Part shown: piece by piece, positions 25,926-35,467 of the stretch | How the letters are laid out: every line of letters begins with the position of its first letter | Numbering within the stretch: the stretch's first letter is position 1 | Assembly: GCF_900639985.1 (NCBI RefSeq) | Contig: NZ_CAAAIM010000002.1 | Span: forward strand, 124,001 to 188,000 | Length of the DNA: 64,000 bases | Reading direction: 5' to 3' | Source of the DNA: Legionella rowbothamii | Lineage (GTDB): Bacteria > Pseudomonadota > Gammaproteobacteria > Legionellales > Legionellaceae | Made by a program: the position numbers and the translations under genes | Notes under the pieces: model-generated | Databases searched by the model: none | What the model saw: the letters and a program-made list of their open reading frames with translations, nothing else | What the model was told of the DNA's origin: nothing

Positions 25926-26909
25926 ATGCTTATTTTAAAAAGAATAATCCTTCTCGTACTCACCTTTGGCAGTGGAGTGCTTTTTGCAGGTACCATGGGG
26001 CCTGTGTGTTCGCCAGGAACTATGACCGTACCATGCAATCAAACGGCATGGAGTTTGGCGGCCAATGCGCTGTATTTACAAACAAATTTTAATCAAACAT
26101 TTTCCTATTATCCTCGAGGAGACAATGATATTTATAATGGCCTTGGTGGACAATGGGGGTGGGGTTTTCAATTAGAGGCATCCTATTTATTTAACACGGG
26201 TAATGATGTAACGCTTAAGTGGTATCATTTGGATGGTGCTAACGGGAGTTTAAAATTTAATCCTTTTGGTGAATTTGATCCACTGAATGTACGTTTAGCA
26301 TTGAAAACCCAATGGGATGCCGTAAATGGTGAGATGGGCCAATTCGTCACGCTTTCACGTGATGTTAACTATCGCTTTCATGGTGGTTTTCAATTTGCCA
26401 GGCTGAAAAATACAATGGATGCAAGGGTGGCATTTATTCTGCCTGCAGATTTTTTAGCTTTGGTTGATGCAGACAGCATACCTGCCCCCCAAAATCTTAA
26501 TTACACTACTTCGTTTAATGGTTTTGGACCGCGTACGGGTATTGATATGGATTATATTCTGGCTGATGGATTTAGTCTGTATGCTAAAGCAGCTACGGCA
26601 TTACTGGTCGGTTCGATTAAGTCACATGCTAGGGGGTTGGCCGAGCCATTAACTTCTGTGCATAGTTCCTATTCTGCGATCGTTCCAGAGCTTGAGGCTA
26701 GTGTAGGGCTTACCTATAGTTATCCAACTAAGCGAGGGGATTTCCTTTTTGATTTAGGCTATTTGTGGGTGAATTATTTTAATCCATTAAGAAATCAAAA
26801 TATAATTAAGAATCTAGCAAATAATCAAACAGTTACTTCAGAAAATAGATCAAGTGATTTAAGTATTTCAGGTCTTTATTTCGGATTAAAGTATGTGGTA
26901 AATATTTAA
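25926..26909 (+). CDS. Legionella major outer membrane protein family, paralogue 3
   Basis: A 327-residue porin. The ATG at 25926 is chosen because GGAG lies 7 bases upstream and a signal peptide follows at once, ending at VLFAG; the open frame upstream is non-coding. The hallmarks [51 protein letters not shown] and GFGPRTGIDMDYIL are kept. Many core positions differ from paralogues 1-2, and the C terminus is altered (SGLYFGLKYVVNI). Codon use is less biased than in paralogues 1-2, which hints at lower expression. No clear terminator follows. Confidence 0.93.
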   Translation: MLILKRIILLVLTFGSGVLFAGTMGPVCSPGTMTVPCNQTAWSLAANALYLQTNFNQTFSYYPRGDNDIYNGLGGQWGWGFQLEASYLFNTGNDVTLKWYHLDGANGSLKFNPFGEFDPLNVRLALKTQWDAVNGEMGQFVTLSRDVNYRFHGGFQFARLKNTMDARVAFILPADFLALVDADSIPAPQNLNYTTSFNGFGPRTGIDMDYILADGFSLYAKAATALLVGSIKSHARGLAEPLTSVHSSYSAIVPELEASVGLTYSYPTKRGDFLFDLGYLWVNYFNPLRNQNIIKNLANNQTVTSENRSSDLSISGLYFGLKYVVNI

Positions 26910-26941
26910 AGATTATCCTTCAAGATATTTCGGTGATTATG

Positions 26942-26971
26942 TTGACTTTGTTAAAGTTGATCGGGGATAAT
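26942..26971 (+). promoter_or_regulatory. Promoter of MOMP paralogue 4
   Basis: TTGACT (26942-26947) and GATAAT (26966-26971) are 18 bases apart. The leader to the start codon is about 125 bases. Confidence 0.6.
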
Positions 26972-27102
26972 TTGGCGAGGTGCAGTGCTTTTATAGCGCG
27001 AGAATGTACCCTTGCTAAAAAATTTAGTTTCTAGTTAGAATGAGCTATAAACGGAAATTATAGGCCGTGTAAACAGGCCCTAATAAGAAAGTGGAGATAT
27101 GC

Positions 27103-28056
27103 ATGTTAAACCTGAAACAAACAGCGATAGCTGCTCTTGCCTATGGCTGCAGCGCCGTATTCGCTGGCACCATGGGGCCTGTTTGCACCCCGGGTAATGT
27201 TACAGTTCCTTGCGCCAAAACAGCATGGGGCGTTGGTGGACATGCTCTCTATCTACAAACCACTGTAAATCACGATTTTGCTTATTATCCAACCGCCGCC
27301 GATCCAAACGAGTTCAATGATCAAGGTGGGCAATGGAGCTGGGGTTTTCAGCTCGAAGGTTCGTACCATTTTAACAGCGGTAATGATTTTACATTAACCT
27401 GGTACCATTTAGATTCAAGTGCTCATGATATTCTGCTTAACCCACTCCTGTTTTCTGCAATTGATGTCTTTTCAAAAGAAAAAGTGAAATGGGATGCTGT
27501 TAATGGTGAGCTAGGTCAATTTGTTGACTTTAGCGCGAATAAAAAAATGCGTTTCCATGGTGGTTTCCAATTTGCGCGAATCAAGCCAACGACGGATGTG
27601 GACGTTACAAAATTAGCCGTTTCAGGTACGCCGGTTACCGAAAATTTCCAAGTTGTTTCTGTGTATAATGGTTTTGGTCCACGCACAGGTCTTGATATGG
27701 CCTATGAGTTTGGCAATGGCTTTGGTGTTTATGCCAAGGGGGCAGCTGCTGTTTTAGTCGGTACTGCTAAGTTTAATGATGATGGTTTCCATTCTGTATC
27801 TGGATCCATTGTTCCCGGAGGTACGGTTACCCCATTTCGTTTTTCTACAACGGCACTTGTTCCCGAGTTAGAAGCTAAATTGGGAGTTAACTATACATAC
27901 GCAATGGCGCAAGGTGATATTACCCTGGATGCTGGTTATATGTGGTTTAATTATTTTAGCCCAAACAGACAGGTTAGCCCCGCATTGATTGCTGAAAGAT
28001 CAGATTTTGGTGCTTCAGGTCCGTATTTTGGCTTGAAGTATATTGGTAATGTTTAA
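27103..28056 (+). CDS. Legionella major outer membrane protein family, paralogue 4
   Basis: A 317-residue porin with start ATG at 27103 (GGAG 6 bases upstream; an in-frame codon 12 bases earlier would hide it). The signal peptide ends at AVFAG. Hallmarks: [72 protein letters not shown] and the C terminus [16 protein letters not shown]. The first loop (DFAYYP) is shared in style with paralogue 3 (FSYYP), so copies 3 and 4 may be sister duplicates that diverged unequally. No terminator is seen until the hairpin just before paralogue 5. Confidence 0.95.
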   Translation: MLNLKQTAIAALAYGCSAVFAGTMGPVCTPGNVTVPCAKTAWGVGGHALYLQTTVNHDFAYYPTAADPNEFNDQGGQWSWGFQLEGSYHFNSGNDFTLTWYHLDSSAHDILLNPLLFSAIDVFSKEKVKWDAVNGELGQFVDFSANKKMRFHGGFQFARIKPTTDVDVTKLAVSGTPVTENFQVVSVYNGFGPRTGLDMAYEFGNGFGVYAKGAAAVLVGTAKFNDDGFHSVSGSIVPGGTVTPFRFSTTALVPELEAKLGVNYTYAMAQGDITLDAGYMWFNYFSPNRQVSPALIAERSDFGASGPYFGLKYIGNV

Positions 28057-28146
28057 TTTCTTAATTGATTAAGATCTTAGGGTTTGTTTACATGATTACT
28101 TTCTTGGATGTAATGACAAGTACGTGATGTGTAAATAGGCCTAGTG

Positions 28147-28176
28147 AAGCCCGTCGCCAATTGATGGGCTTTTTTT
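28147..28176 (+). terminator. Intrinsic terminator lying on the leader of MOMP 5
   Basis: Stem arms 28147-28155 and 28163-28171 form a 9-bp duplex with one G-U pair and a GCCAATT loop. The T run 28170-28176 ends the right arm and follows it. The next bases are the CGGAG ribosome site (28181) and the ATG (28191) of paralogue 5. No promoter can fit between the T-run and the start codon, so messages for paralogue 5 must pass through this structure. Confidence 0.8.
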
Positions 28177-28190
28177 CAAACGGAGTTTTT

Positions 28191-29168
28191 ATGCTAAAAA
28201 AGACAACTATTGCTGTATTGGGATTGGTAGCAAGTGGCTATGCGGCTGCTGGCGCTATGGGGCCTGTATGTACACCTGGAAATGTTACTGTTCCTTGTGA
28301 TGCAAGAAAATGGGAATTAGGGGCTGAAGCACTGTACATGCGTCCTATCTACGGCGCTCAAAAAAGCCTACAGTTTGTTCCAAGCTTGACAACGAGTGTT
28401 AGTTCAGAAGTGGCTGACGTACGTGATCAGTGGAGCTGGGGCTTCCGGGTAATGGGATCGTTCTACTTCAACACAGGTAATGATGTTACTGTAAACTGGA
28501 CCCATTTAAACTCTAAAGCAGATTTCAATAATATTGTAGCTCCTTTGGTGGTTCCTCCGGCGACTGTTATACAAGTTCCAGCAAATTACGAAAGCCGTGA
28601 TCAATTTGATCAAGCGAATATCGTCTTGGGTCAGCATGTTGATGTTAGTGTCAGAAAGAAAATGCGTTTCTTTGGAGGTATGCAATATGCAAACATTCAA
28701 TCTAATGCAACTAACTATCTAAACTATCCTTTAATTCCGCTGCAGTTTGGTTCAACGGTTTCTGTATTTGATAATACCGATTTTAAAGGTTTTGGTCCTG
28801 TTACCGGAATTGATTACTCTTATGCCTTATTTAATGGTTTAAGCGTAACTGCCAATGGTACTGGTTCCATCCTGGTTGGAACCACACGTTATCATGAGGG
28901 TTTCGTCGTTGATAATCTTCATGCTATTTATGCGAATTTTTATTCTCGTAAGAAAGCGATTGTTCCAAGCTTAGAAGCAAAACTAGGCTTGAATTATGCG
29001 CATGATTTCTGGGAAGGGACTATAAACATTGATGCGGGGTATCAAGCGATTAACTACTTCAATGCACTGACTACACAATCGTTCCAATTACCAAATGCTC
29101 CAACTCACGCTGTCAACTACGGGCTCTTTGGTCCTTATTTCGGTCTGAAATACGTAGGTAACGCATAA
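28191..29168 (+). CDS. Legionella major outer membrane protein family, diverged paralogue 5
   Basis: A 325-residue porin, the most diverged of the array. The ATG at 28191 has CGGAG 5 bases upstream; the earlier in-frame ATG lies inside the terminator hairpin. The signal peptide ends near AAAGA. It keeps [60 protein letters not shown] and the C terminus [14 protein letters not shown]. It has lost the [10 protein letters not shown] block (QANIVLGQHVDVS instead). Its expression must read through the upstream hairpin. It may be a specialised or conditionally expressed copy. Confidence 0.92.
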   Translation: MLKKTTIAVLGLVASGYAAAGAMGPVCTPGNVTVPCDARKWELGAEALYMRPIYGAQKSLQFVPSLTTSVSSEVADVRDQWSWGFRVMGSFYFNTGNDVTVNWTHLNSKADFNNIVAPLVVPPATVIQVPANYESRDQFDQANIVLGQHVDVSVRKKMRFFGGMQYANIQSNATNYLNYPLIPLQFGSTVSVFDNTDFKGFGPVTGIDYSYALFNGLSVTANGTGSILVGTTRYHEGFVVDNLHAIYANFYSRKKAIVPSLEAKLGLNYAHDFWEGTINIDAGYQAINYFNALTTQSFQLPNAPTHAVNYGLFGPYFGLKYVGNA

Positions 29169-29180
29169 GTTATCAAACAA

Positions 29181-29256
29181 GTAGCCGTATTAGTGTAACG
29201 TAAATACGGCTACTTATGTCACATTGCTCCCGTATTACGAGTTCGGCTAAGACGGG
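29181..29256. repeat. Inverted pair of CCGTATT-type palindromes (BIME-like)
   Basis: GTAGCCGTATT pairs exactly with AATACGGCTAC (29181-29213). A second, less perfect copy in reverse orientation follows (29229-29256, CCCGTATTACGAG...GACGGG). The pair lies 12 bases after MOMP 5 and probably ends its transcript. The remaining sequence to 29486 is AT-rich leader for the LbtU-like gene and holds a small CCACAC/GTGTGG hairpin at 29443-29457. Confidence 0.75.
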
Positions 29257-29486
29257 ACGCACATCCTCCATTCTCCTAAAAGATTTTTATGAGCCTGCCT
29301 AAGGCATGTCGTTTTTTACATTTAAGATAAAAAGGAATTTATATAATCTATGGATGGCGACAACTATCTTGTCCATTATTTTTTCAATTAAGTTTTAATT
29401 TAGCTCTAGTCATCATTAAATTCACAAGATATACTTTCTGGCCACACCCTGTGTGGAAGTAAAAAATAATAAACAGGAGTAGCCGC

Positions 29487-31100
29487 ATGAAGATTAAAAA
29501 ACTTGTATTGGCTTTAGTCTGTTTTTCATCGCCACTCTATGCGGAAAATGATCAACAGTTGGAACGTGAAATAGAACGTTTACAAAAGCAAACACAACAA
29601 CTGCAATCACAATTAATTGCTTTACAAAAAAAACTAGTAACACACACAACAAAACATTCTGCTGCGCCCGCTCGTTCTCAAAAAGCTGCCGCCACCCCGC
29701 GCTCGACAAAGGTTGATGCGCCGCAAGTTGCAGATAAACAGCACACAGACCGTGGAAAAAGTAAGTTAATTAGATACCATTCTTCCCCAGTTACGGTTCA
29801 TGCGCCGGAGGCGAAACCAGCATCTATCGGTTTTTATCCTACCGCGTTAGTAGCTGATAATCGAGTTGTTACTTATATTGCCGGCACCCCAGTAGTCACT
29901 TCCCCATACTTGGGATCGCGACCCGCATTTGATGGTTCAGATTATATTGTTAACATTTCAAGTATTAACCGTGATATTCGCTTAATGCAGCAGCGCCGTC
30001 GTTTATATGATGCTTATAAACAGATTGGTTATCCGATTCCTGAACGCCCTATTATTGCAATTAGTGGTAAAGCCGAGCCTATAGGCATGGTTAACTCATC
30101 TTACATGGGCGAAACGAATACGGATTTAACTTTAGGCTCCAGTGAATTAGCCGTAGCTGCCGCCCTGAATCAGAATGTTGAAGCTTATATGTCGATTGCT
30201 TATGATGAGAGCCCACCGGAAATTGGTCCTCGCATCAATAACTCCGCTTTCAGTTTGAACTTGGGATTTGTGAATATTGGTAACTTAGATAAAACACCAT
30301 TTTATTTTACAGCAGGACAATTATATGCCCCGTTCGGGCGTTACTCGAGCTCGATGGTAAGTGCTCCGCTTACTATGAATTTAGCACGTACTAAGACCCG
30401 GCCATTTATTTTAGGATATAAATCACAAACGGATCGCGGACCTTTTGCTGCAGTTTATATTTATCGCAGTGACACCCAGTCAGGAAAATCTGGTGTAGGT
30501 GGCGCTAACTTAGGTTATTCTTTTGCTGTAAATGATATTACTGGGGAAGTTGGTGCGAGCTATATTAGTTCGATAGCCGATTCATCAGGTATGCAAAATA
30601 CCGCCGCAAATCCTGGAACATTTGGTGGTTTTGGTTCCTTATTGCATGGAAGTGAAATTGTTCGCAAAACCCAAGCGGTGGATGTGTATGGTAACCTAGG
30701 TTTTGACCGCTTTAACTTGACGGCAGAATGGGTAGGGGTAACTCAGCCATTTAGAGCTCAAGATTTAAGCTTCAATGCACGTGGAGCCAGGCCTCAAGCT
30801 TTGGAAACCGAATTTGGGATGACCTTTAAGAGCTTTAATCGTCCGTCATCGATTGGCATCGGTTATCAATGGACTAAGGATGCTTTAGCGTTGAACTTAC
30901 CTCAGCAACGTATTATCGGGGTATATAACATCTCTATTTGGAAAGATACTGTTGAAAGTCTTGAGTACCGACATGATATGGATTACGGGAAAAATAACTT
31001 TGCTAATGGTAATGCTCCAGCAGGTGTTATCAATGCGCCGACACTAGGAACCGGGCGTTCTGCTGACACTGTTTCAGCACAAATAGGCGTTTATTTCTAA
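29487..31100 (+). CDS. LbtU-family siderophore porin
   Basis: A 537-residue outer-membrane protein. The signal peptide ends at PLYA. A heptad-like coiled coil follows (QQLEREIERLQKQTQQLQ, about residues 22-50), then a low-complexity Ala/Lys/Pro linker, then a long barrel domain ending in GVYF with the terminal aromatic typical of barrels. This layout matches LbtU, the Legionella receptor for legiobactin, which lacks TonB-box and plug domains. Whether this copy is the legiobactin receptor or a paralogue cannot be told. AGGAG precedes the ATG. No Fur box was recognised upstream, and no siderophore synthesis genes adjoin it. Confidence 0.85.
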   Translation: MKIKKLVLALVCFSSPLYAENDQQLEREIERLQKQTQQLQSQLIALQKKLVTHTTKHSAAPARSQKAAATPRSTKVDAPQVADKQHTDRGKSKLIRYHSSPVTVHAPEAKPASIGFYPTALVADNRVVTYIAGTPVVTSPYLGSRPAFDGSDYIVNISSINRDIRLMQQRRRLYDAYKQIGYPIPERPIIAISGKAEPIGMVNSSYMGETNTDLTLGSSELAVAAALNQNVEAYMSIAYDESPPEIGPRINNSAFSLNLGFVNIGNLDKTPFYFTAGQLYAPFGRYSSSMVSAPLTMNLARTKTRPFILGYKSQTDRGPFAAVYIYRSDTQSGKSGVGGANLGYSFAVNDITGEVGASYISSIADSSGMQNTAANPGTFGGFGSLLHGSEIVRKTQAVDVYGNLGFDRFNLTAEWVGVTQPFRAQDLSFNARGARPQALETEFGMTFKSFNRPSSIGIGYQWTKDALALNLPQQRIIGVYNISIWKDTVESLEYRHDMDYGKNNFANGNAPAGVINAPTLGTGRSADTVSAQIGVYF

Positions 31101-31105
31101 TTAAT

Positions 31106-31133
31106 GTAGGCTGGGCTTGTCAGCCTAGCCTAC
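31106..31133. repeat. GTAG-tipped palindrome (GGGCT family)
   Basis: GTAGGCTGGGCT pairs with AGCCTAGCCTAC around a TGTC loop, a 12-bp stem with one G-T wobble, 5 bases after the LbtU-like stop codon. Likely terminator for that gene. Confidence 0.7.
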
Positions 31134-31239
31134 GCATTACGCTATCTTTTTCTTTAAGTCAACGCCATTAGTGGCATGCAACCAGGCTACATTCTTTGTG
31201 CTATCTTTAAACATATAATGCTTCGCATAAAGGATGGCT

Positions 31240-32562
31240 ATGCGTTATCTGTTTTTAGTTAAAAATATAATCGCCATATTTCTTATTGTTTTTATTTACT
31301 CTTCATCGTCTTATGCCGTAAAAATAGTAGAACTAAGCATTAAAGGTTCCATAGGTCCTGCTACTGCCGATTACATCGTACGTGATGTAACCCAAGCACA
31401 ACATGCAGATTTAATCCTGGTACTTCTTGATACCCCAGGAGGACTTAATGAGTCGATGCGAACCATCGTGCAAACCTTTTTAGCCTCTAAAGTTCCCATT
31501 GTCGTTTATGTCAGTCCTACTGGTGCTCGTGCCGCCAGTGCCGGAACCTATATATTATATGCGGCAACCTTAGCAGCTATGGCGCCTGGAACTCAATTAG
31601 GTGCTGCAAGTCCCGTTAATATTAGCGCCCAGTTTTCAGGAGCCTCAGAATTTGGCCAGCATTCAGATATTATGAATAAGAAAGTAACTAATGATGCGGT
31701 GGCAACCATACGTTCTCTGGCACAATTACGAGGACGTGATCCCGTATTTGCGCAAAAAGCGGTAATAAATGCAGAAACGCTCACCTCAACAGAGGCCTTA
31801 AAACAAAAAGTGATTAATTTTATTGCTAAGGATGAGCAGGATTTATTCGCTCAGCTCAATGGGATGGTTGTTACTCAAAATAATCAAAAAATAACCCTGA
31901 ATACTACCAATCCCCAAATACAACGAATAAATCCGGATTGGCGTACCTATTTCTTATCTTTAATAACTGATCCTACAGTGGCCTATCTGCTACTGCTCTT
32001 GGGTATCTATGGTATTTTCTTCGAATTAGTTAATCCCGGTTTTGTACTGCCCGGTGTCATCGGGGCTATTGCTCTTCTTATAGCCTTTTATGCACTGCAG
32101 CTATTACCGGTGAATTATGCCGGCTTTTTACTTATTATTGTGGGAATTGGATTTATTATTGCCGAAGCCTTTTTACCTGCTTTTGGCTCCTTGGGAGTTG
32201 GGGGGACGATTGCATTTCTTATTGGTTCAATCATGCTCATAGATGGCCCTGAACATACCTTCCATGTTGCCTGGTCAGCAATTTTGGGAATGGCTATGGT
32301 TAATATTATTATTTTCATTATTCTTTTAGGTAGTGTGGTTAGAGCCCGGCATCAAAAGCTTAGGCATGGAGTGGAGGTCTTAATTGGTGGGCAGGGGCAA
32401 GCATTTGGGGATATTAATATGAAGGGACAAGTGATAATCCACGGTGAAATTTGGAGTGCTTCATCACGCCACTTTATTGCTGCAGGCAAGCCGGTCATTG
32501 TGGTTGGATCTTCAGGATTAGTGTTGCATGTTGAGGAAGAAACGGGAACACAAGGAGAATGA
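31240..32562 (+). CDS. NfeD-family membrane serine protease (long form)
   Basis: A 440-residue protein with a signal/anchor segment, then a ClpP-like serine protease domain ([12 protein letters not shown]; active Ser in [12 protein letters not shown]; conserved Lys in NKKVTNDA). About five membrane spans follow between residues 245 and 370, then a C-terminal OB-fold NfeD domain. The ATG at 31240 is preferred: AAGGA lies 5 bases before it but abuts the ATG at 31234. Long NfeD proteins pair with a slipin, as here (next gene 1 base after the stop). The archaeal homologue cleaves stomatin near its C terminus, so a membrane quality-control pair is likely. Confidence 0.9.
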   Translation: MRYLFLVKNIIAIFLIVFIYSSSSYAVKIVELSIKGSIGPATADYIVRDVTQAQHADLILVLLDTPGGLNESMRTIVQTFLASKVPIVVYVSPTGARAASAGTYILYAATLAAMAPGTQLGAASPVNISAQFSGASEFGQHSDIMNKKVTNDAVATIRSLAQLRGRDPVFAQKAVINAETLTSTEALKQKVINFIAKDEQDLFAQLNGMVVTQNNQKITLNTTNPQIQRINPDWRTYFLSLITDPTVAYLLLLLGIYGIFFELVNPGFVLPGVIGAIALLIAFYALQLLPVNYAGFLLIIVGIGFIIAEAFLPAFGSLGVGGTIAFLIGSIMLIDGPEHTFHVAWSAILGMAMVNIIIFIILLGSVVRARHQKLRHGVEVLIGGQGQAFGDINMKGQVIIHGEIWSASSRHFIAAGKPVIVVGSSGLVLHVEEETGTQGE

Positions 32563-32563
32563 G

Positions 32564-33313
32564 ATGGGACCTTTTTTAGGGGTAATTTTTGCAGCCATCC
32601 TGCTGCTATTAATATCTGCAGTTAAGGTTTTTCGAGAGTATGAGCGGGGTGTCGTGTTTATGCTCGGACGTTTTTGGCGGGTTAAAGGCCCTGGATTAGT
32701 ACTAATTATTCCAGTGATTCAGCAAGTAGTGCGGGTGGATTTACGTACCATTGTTATGGATGTACCGAGTCAGGATGTGATTTCGAAGGATAACGTCTCC
32801 GTACGGGTAAATGCGGTGCTTTATTTTCGGGTTGTTGCTCCAGAGAATGCGATTATTCAAGTGGAAAATTATTATGAAGCCACCAGCCAGCTGGCGCAAA
32901 CCACTTTGCGTTCTGTCTTGGGACAGCATGAGCTTGATGAAATGCTTTCTGAGCGCGAGCGATTGAATAGCGATGTGCAAAAAATACTCGATGCGCAAAC
33001 GGATAATTGGGGCATCAAAGTGTCCAATGTGGAAATCAAGCATGTAGATTTGGATGAAAGTATGATCCGTGCAATAGCCAAACAAGCTGAAGCTGAACGA
33101 GAACGCCGTGCCAAAGTAATTCATGCCGAAGGGGAATTACAAGCTTCAGCAAAATTACTGCAAGCATCGCAAGTCTTAGCACAACAGCCGGAGGCGATGC
33201 AGCTCCGTTATTTACAAACTTTAGCGGCAATTGCCGGAACGAATAACTCGACGATTGTATTTCCGATGCCTATGGAGCTGGGGGATATTTTAGCGAAGAT
33301 GGCGAAAAAATAA
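32564..33313 (+). CDS. Slipin (stomatin/prohibitin SPFH family)
   Basis: A 249-residue membrane protein: one N-terminal span (about 3-20), then an SPFH domain with [40 protein letters not shown] and [15 protein letters not shown], and a helical tail rich in Ala/Glu/Arg for oligomerisation. The ATG at 32564 has AAGGAG upstream and lies 1 base after the NfeD stop, so translation is coupled. Slipins form membrane-scaffold rings and are partners or substrates of NfeD proteases. Confidence 0.93.
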   Translation: MGPFLGVIFAAILLLLISAVKVFREYERGVVFMLGRFWRVKGPGLVLIIPVIQQVVRVDLRTIVMDVPSQDVISKDNVSVRVNAVLYFRVVAPENAIIQVENYYEATSQLAQTTLRSVLGQHELDEMLSERERLNSDVQKILDAQTDNWGIKVSNVEIKHVDLDESMIRAIAKQAEAERERRAKVIHAEGELQASAKLLQASQVLAQQPEAMQLRYLQTLAAIAGTNNSTIVFPMPMELGDILAKMAKK

Positions 33314-33472
33314 TGAGCAAACTGCAAAGGTATTGCTTGCAGTTTGATGATGTTTCAGCGTTTTTTATAATTTTCATCTAAACTGCTGCTCCTCTCGCTT
33401 TGTAGCTTCCCCTTTCGTTTATTTGTTTTTTATGATAGAACTTCTTTTTTGAAAAAATTATGAGGTTTCATC

Positions 33473-34039
33473 GTGTCGATTAAGTCAGATAGATGGATTG
33501 AAAAAATGGCGCTTGAACATGGAATGATTTCTCCATTCGAGTCGAACCAAGTACGTGAAAATGCTGGTGGACGAATTATTTCTTATGGGGTATCCAGTTA
33601 TGGATACGATGTGCGCTGTTCAAGGGAGTTTAAGATCTTTACTAATATCAATTCGTCTATCGTTGATCCGAAGGCATTTGATGAAAATAGTTTTGTGGAT
33701 GTGGAATCCGATGTATGCATTATTCCACCAAATTCTTTTGCTTTAGCGCGCACAGTCGAGTATTTCCGTATCCCACGAAATGTATTGACTATTTGTTTGG
33801 GTAAATCCACTTATGCACGTTGTGGCATTATTGTTAATGTTACTCCCTTAGAGCCTGAGTGGGAGGGGCATGTAACCTTGGAATTTTCGAATACCACGCC
33901 CCTACCTGCAAAAATTTATGCTCATGAAGGCGTTGCACAAATGCTATTTCTGGAAGCAAGCGAAGTTTGCGCTGTTTCCTACCGCGACCGTGGTGGTAAA
34001 TACCAAGGACAGACAGGCGTCACTTTGCCACGGACTTAA
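33473..34039 (+). CDS. dcd: dCTP deaminase
   Basis: A 188-residue homotrimeric enzyme that deaminates dCTP to dUTP for thymidylate synthesis. Visible are [17 protein letters not shown], the nucleotide-binding [10 protein letters not shown], the catalytic Glu in [17 protein letters not shown] and the C-terminal [10 protein letters not shown] lid. Full length for Dcd. Translation starts at GTG, with GAGG about 9 bases before it. It converges on ihfB across a repeat element. Confidence 0.96.
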   Translation: MSIKSDRWIEKMALEHGMISPFESNQVRENAGGRIISYGVSSYGYDVRCSREFKIFTNINSSIVDPKAFDENSFVDVESDVCIIPPNSFALARTVEYFRIPRNVLTICLGKSTYARCGIIVNVTPLEPEWEGHVTLEFSNTTPLPAKIYAHEGVAQMLFLEASEVCAVSYRDRGGKYQGQTGVTLPRT

Positions 34040-34057
34040 AGAAAACTCGAAAATAGA

Positions 34058-34119
34058 CTGGGCTGTGAAGCCCAGCAATAAGCTCATCGAATTATCGTTG
34101 CTGGGCTTTTCAGTCCAGC
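34058..34119. repeat. Two facing GGGCT-family hairpins between dcd and ihfB
   Basis: CTGGGCT/AGCCCAG (34058-34075, loop GTGA) and GCTGGGCT/AGTCCAGC (34100-34119, loop TTTC) also pair with each other (CCCAGCAA with TTGCTGGG), giving a BIME-like double palindrome between convergent genes. Confidence 0.7.
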
Positions 34120-34197
34120 TTTCACGCGGCACTTGACGCCATTAATTAAATGAGGCCAATGCCGCTCATCGCGACAATGAAATTTACATCCCGTTCC

Positions 34198-34512
34198 CTA
34201 TTCTTCCTCAGCTGGCAATTCGTACTGTGAACGAGACATATCAACACGTTCACGTAATTCTTTACCTGGTTTAAAGTGTGGGCTGTATTTAGCCTTAGTC
34301 ACTACTTTTTCCCCTGTTTTTGGATTGTGGGCATTACGTGGCGGACGATAATGTAGCGAAAAGCTACCAAAGCCACGAATTTCAATCCGCTGATTTTTAA
34401 CGAGTGCATCACTCATTAGTTCTAATATCTTATTAATCCCATCCGCTACTTGTTTTTCAGTAAGATGCGTCATTCGAGCAGCAATGTGTTCTATGAGCTC
34501 CGATTTAATCAT
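34198..34512 (-). CDS. ihfB: Integration host factor, beta subunit
   Basis: A 104-residue HU/IHF-fold DNA-bending protein. [11 protein letters not shown] opens the helical body, [25 protein letters not shown] is split here as the beta strand [14 protein letters not shown] and the intercalating arm [11 protein letters not shown], and [12 protein letters not shown] closes it. The ATG at 34512 follows GAGGTGGGT; the open frame extends 21 codons further without resemblance to IHF. It pairs with IhfA (not in the window) and affects many promoters and recombination events. The tail is slightly longer and more acidic than in E. coli. Confidence 0.94.
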   Translation of the reverse strand: MIKSELIEHIAARMTHLTEKQVADGINKILELMSDALVKNQRIEIRGFGSFSLHYRPPRNAHNPKTGEKVVTKAKYSPHFKPGKELRERVDMSRSQYELPAEEE

Positions 34513-34632
34513 ACCCACCTCGTGATTGTCGCTTGTTCCAAAGTCTGTCACCATTACAGATTTAGGTGCGGACAATGCCCTTGTTCTATAAGTATAGATC
34601 GGGTAAAAAATTATTCAATGTTTTCAAGACAG

Positions 34633-35349
34633 TTAGTATTTACTCTTTTTTCGCGCATGTATATAGGCAAAAACCACCCCCCAGCTCATTTCAATTTGCG
34701 TTTGCAAAATTACCTTAAAGTACTTGCCAGGTAAGGTTTTGCTGGTAGTGATGACAACTTTCAGATTGGGTAATTGCTCCAGCCGGGCACAAATTTTTTC
34801 CCAGGTTGGGCCGAAAAATGAGGTTGAATTAATAAAAATAATTGTCGCCTCATCTAAATTTACTTCCAGAAAATCCCCTAAAATAAATTCAATCTTCTTT
34901 GTTTGTTCTGCATAACCGGACAATTGAGCTAAATAATCTACTTGTCTGCAGGCATTAAAATAAAGTTGTGGTAGGATTTCTATTCCTACACTTTTAGATA
35001 TAGGATAAACCATTGCGCAAGCGAGCACTGCCTTTCCTACCCCACAGCCGAGATCATAAAATACAGTTTGTTCGTCGGGCTGAGTTAGTGAAAAAAGTGC
35101 TAAGAAGGGTAAAAATTTAATTTCACCATAAACATAATCGAGTGAATCACTTTTTTGCCGTGCTTGTTGGGACAAGAGGAATCCATTTGCATGGTGGTAT
35201 AATTGGTGAAAAACTCGCTCATGTTCATCGATATGCAATGTTTTTTTCCATTGGCTAATGCGTCCTTGTTTAATAAGGCGGGGCAGATAGTGGCCGCTCA
35301 AGGCAAAGATTAAAATTAAATAAATAGAAATGGCAATGAAAGAGAGCAA
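34633..35349 (-). CDS. Membrane-anchored SAM methyltransferase resembling DOT1
   Basis: A 238-residue protein. Residues 1-20 form a hydrophobic anchor. A class I methyltransferase fold follows: YGEIKFLPFL, motif I YDLGCGVGKAVLACA, acidic VGIE, and FINSTSFFGPTWEKI followed by LPNLKVVITTSKTLPG. The combination of YGE, D-L-G-x-G-V-G-K, and F-x-P-x-W...TSK resembles the D1, motif I and SAM/lysine-channel segments of DOT1 histone-lysine methyltransferases. The start is TTG, supported by AAGGA 7 bases upstream; no ATG is available. Methyltransferase activity is likely. The substrate, and any link to host chromatin, are unproven. Confidence 0.75.
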   Translation of the reverse strand: MLSFIAISIYLILIFALSGHYLPRLIKQGRISQWKKTLHIDEHERVFHQLYHHANGFLLSQQARQKSDSLDYVYGEIKFLPFLALFSLTQPDEQTVFYDLGCGVGKAVLACAMVYPISKSVGIEILPQLYFNACRQVDYLAQLSGYAEQTKKIEFILGDFLEVNLDEATIIFINSTSFFGPTWEKICARLEQLPNLKVVITTSKTLPGKYFKVILQTQIEMSWGVVFAYIHARKKSKY

Positions 35350-35444
35350 TGCTAGATCCTTAGTAGCTGTTTACTTAATGATGCTAATTTAAGCGAACAC
35401 GTCATCCCTTATTCAGTTTGGAGTGATCTATGTTCCTTATAATA

Positions 35445-35467
35445 CGTTCCTAACCTGGTTAGGAACG
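35445..35467. terminator. Near-perfect palindrome at the end of the coiled-coil gene
   Basis: CGTTCCTAACC and GGTTAGGAACG (11 bp each) flank a single base. The realistic loop is a few bases larger. The minus-strand stop codon of the next gene (35459-35461) lies inside the structure. There is no U-tract on either side, so the role as terminator is uncertain. Confidence 0.5.

Noticed and set aside
29257-29486. Fur box before the LbtU-like porin gene
   Set aside because: Searched by eye for the GATAATGATAATCATTATC pattern; nothing close enough was found. Iron control may still exist.
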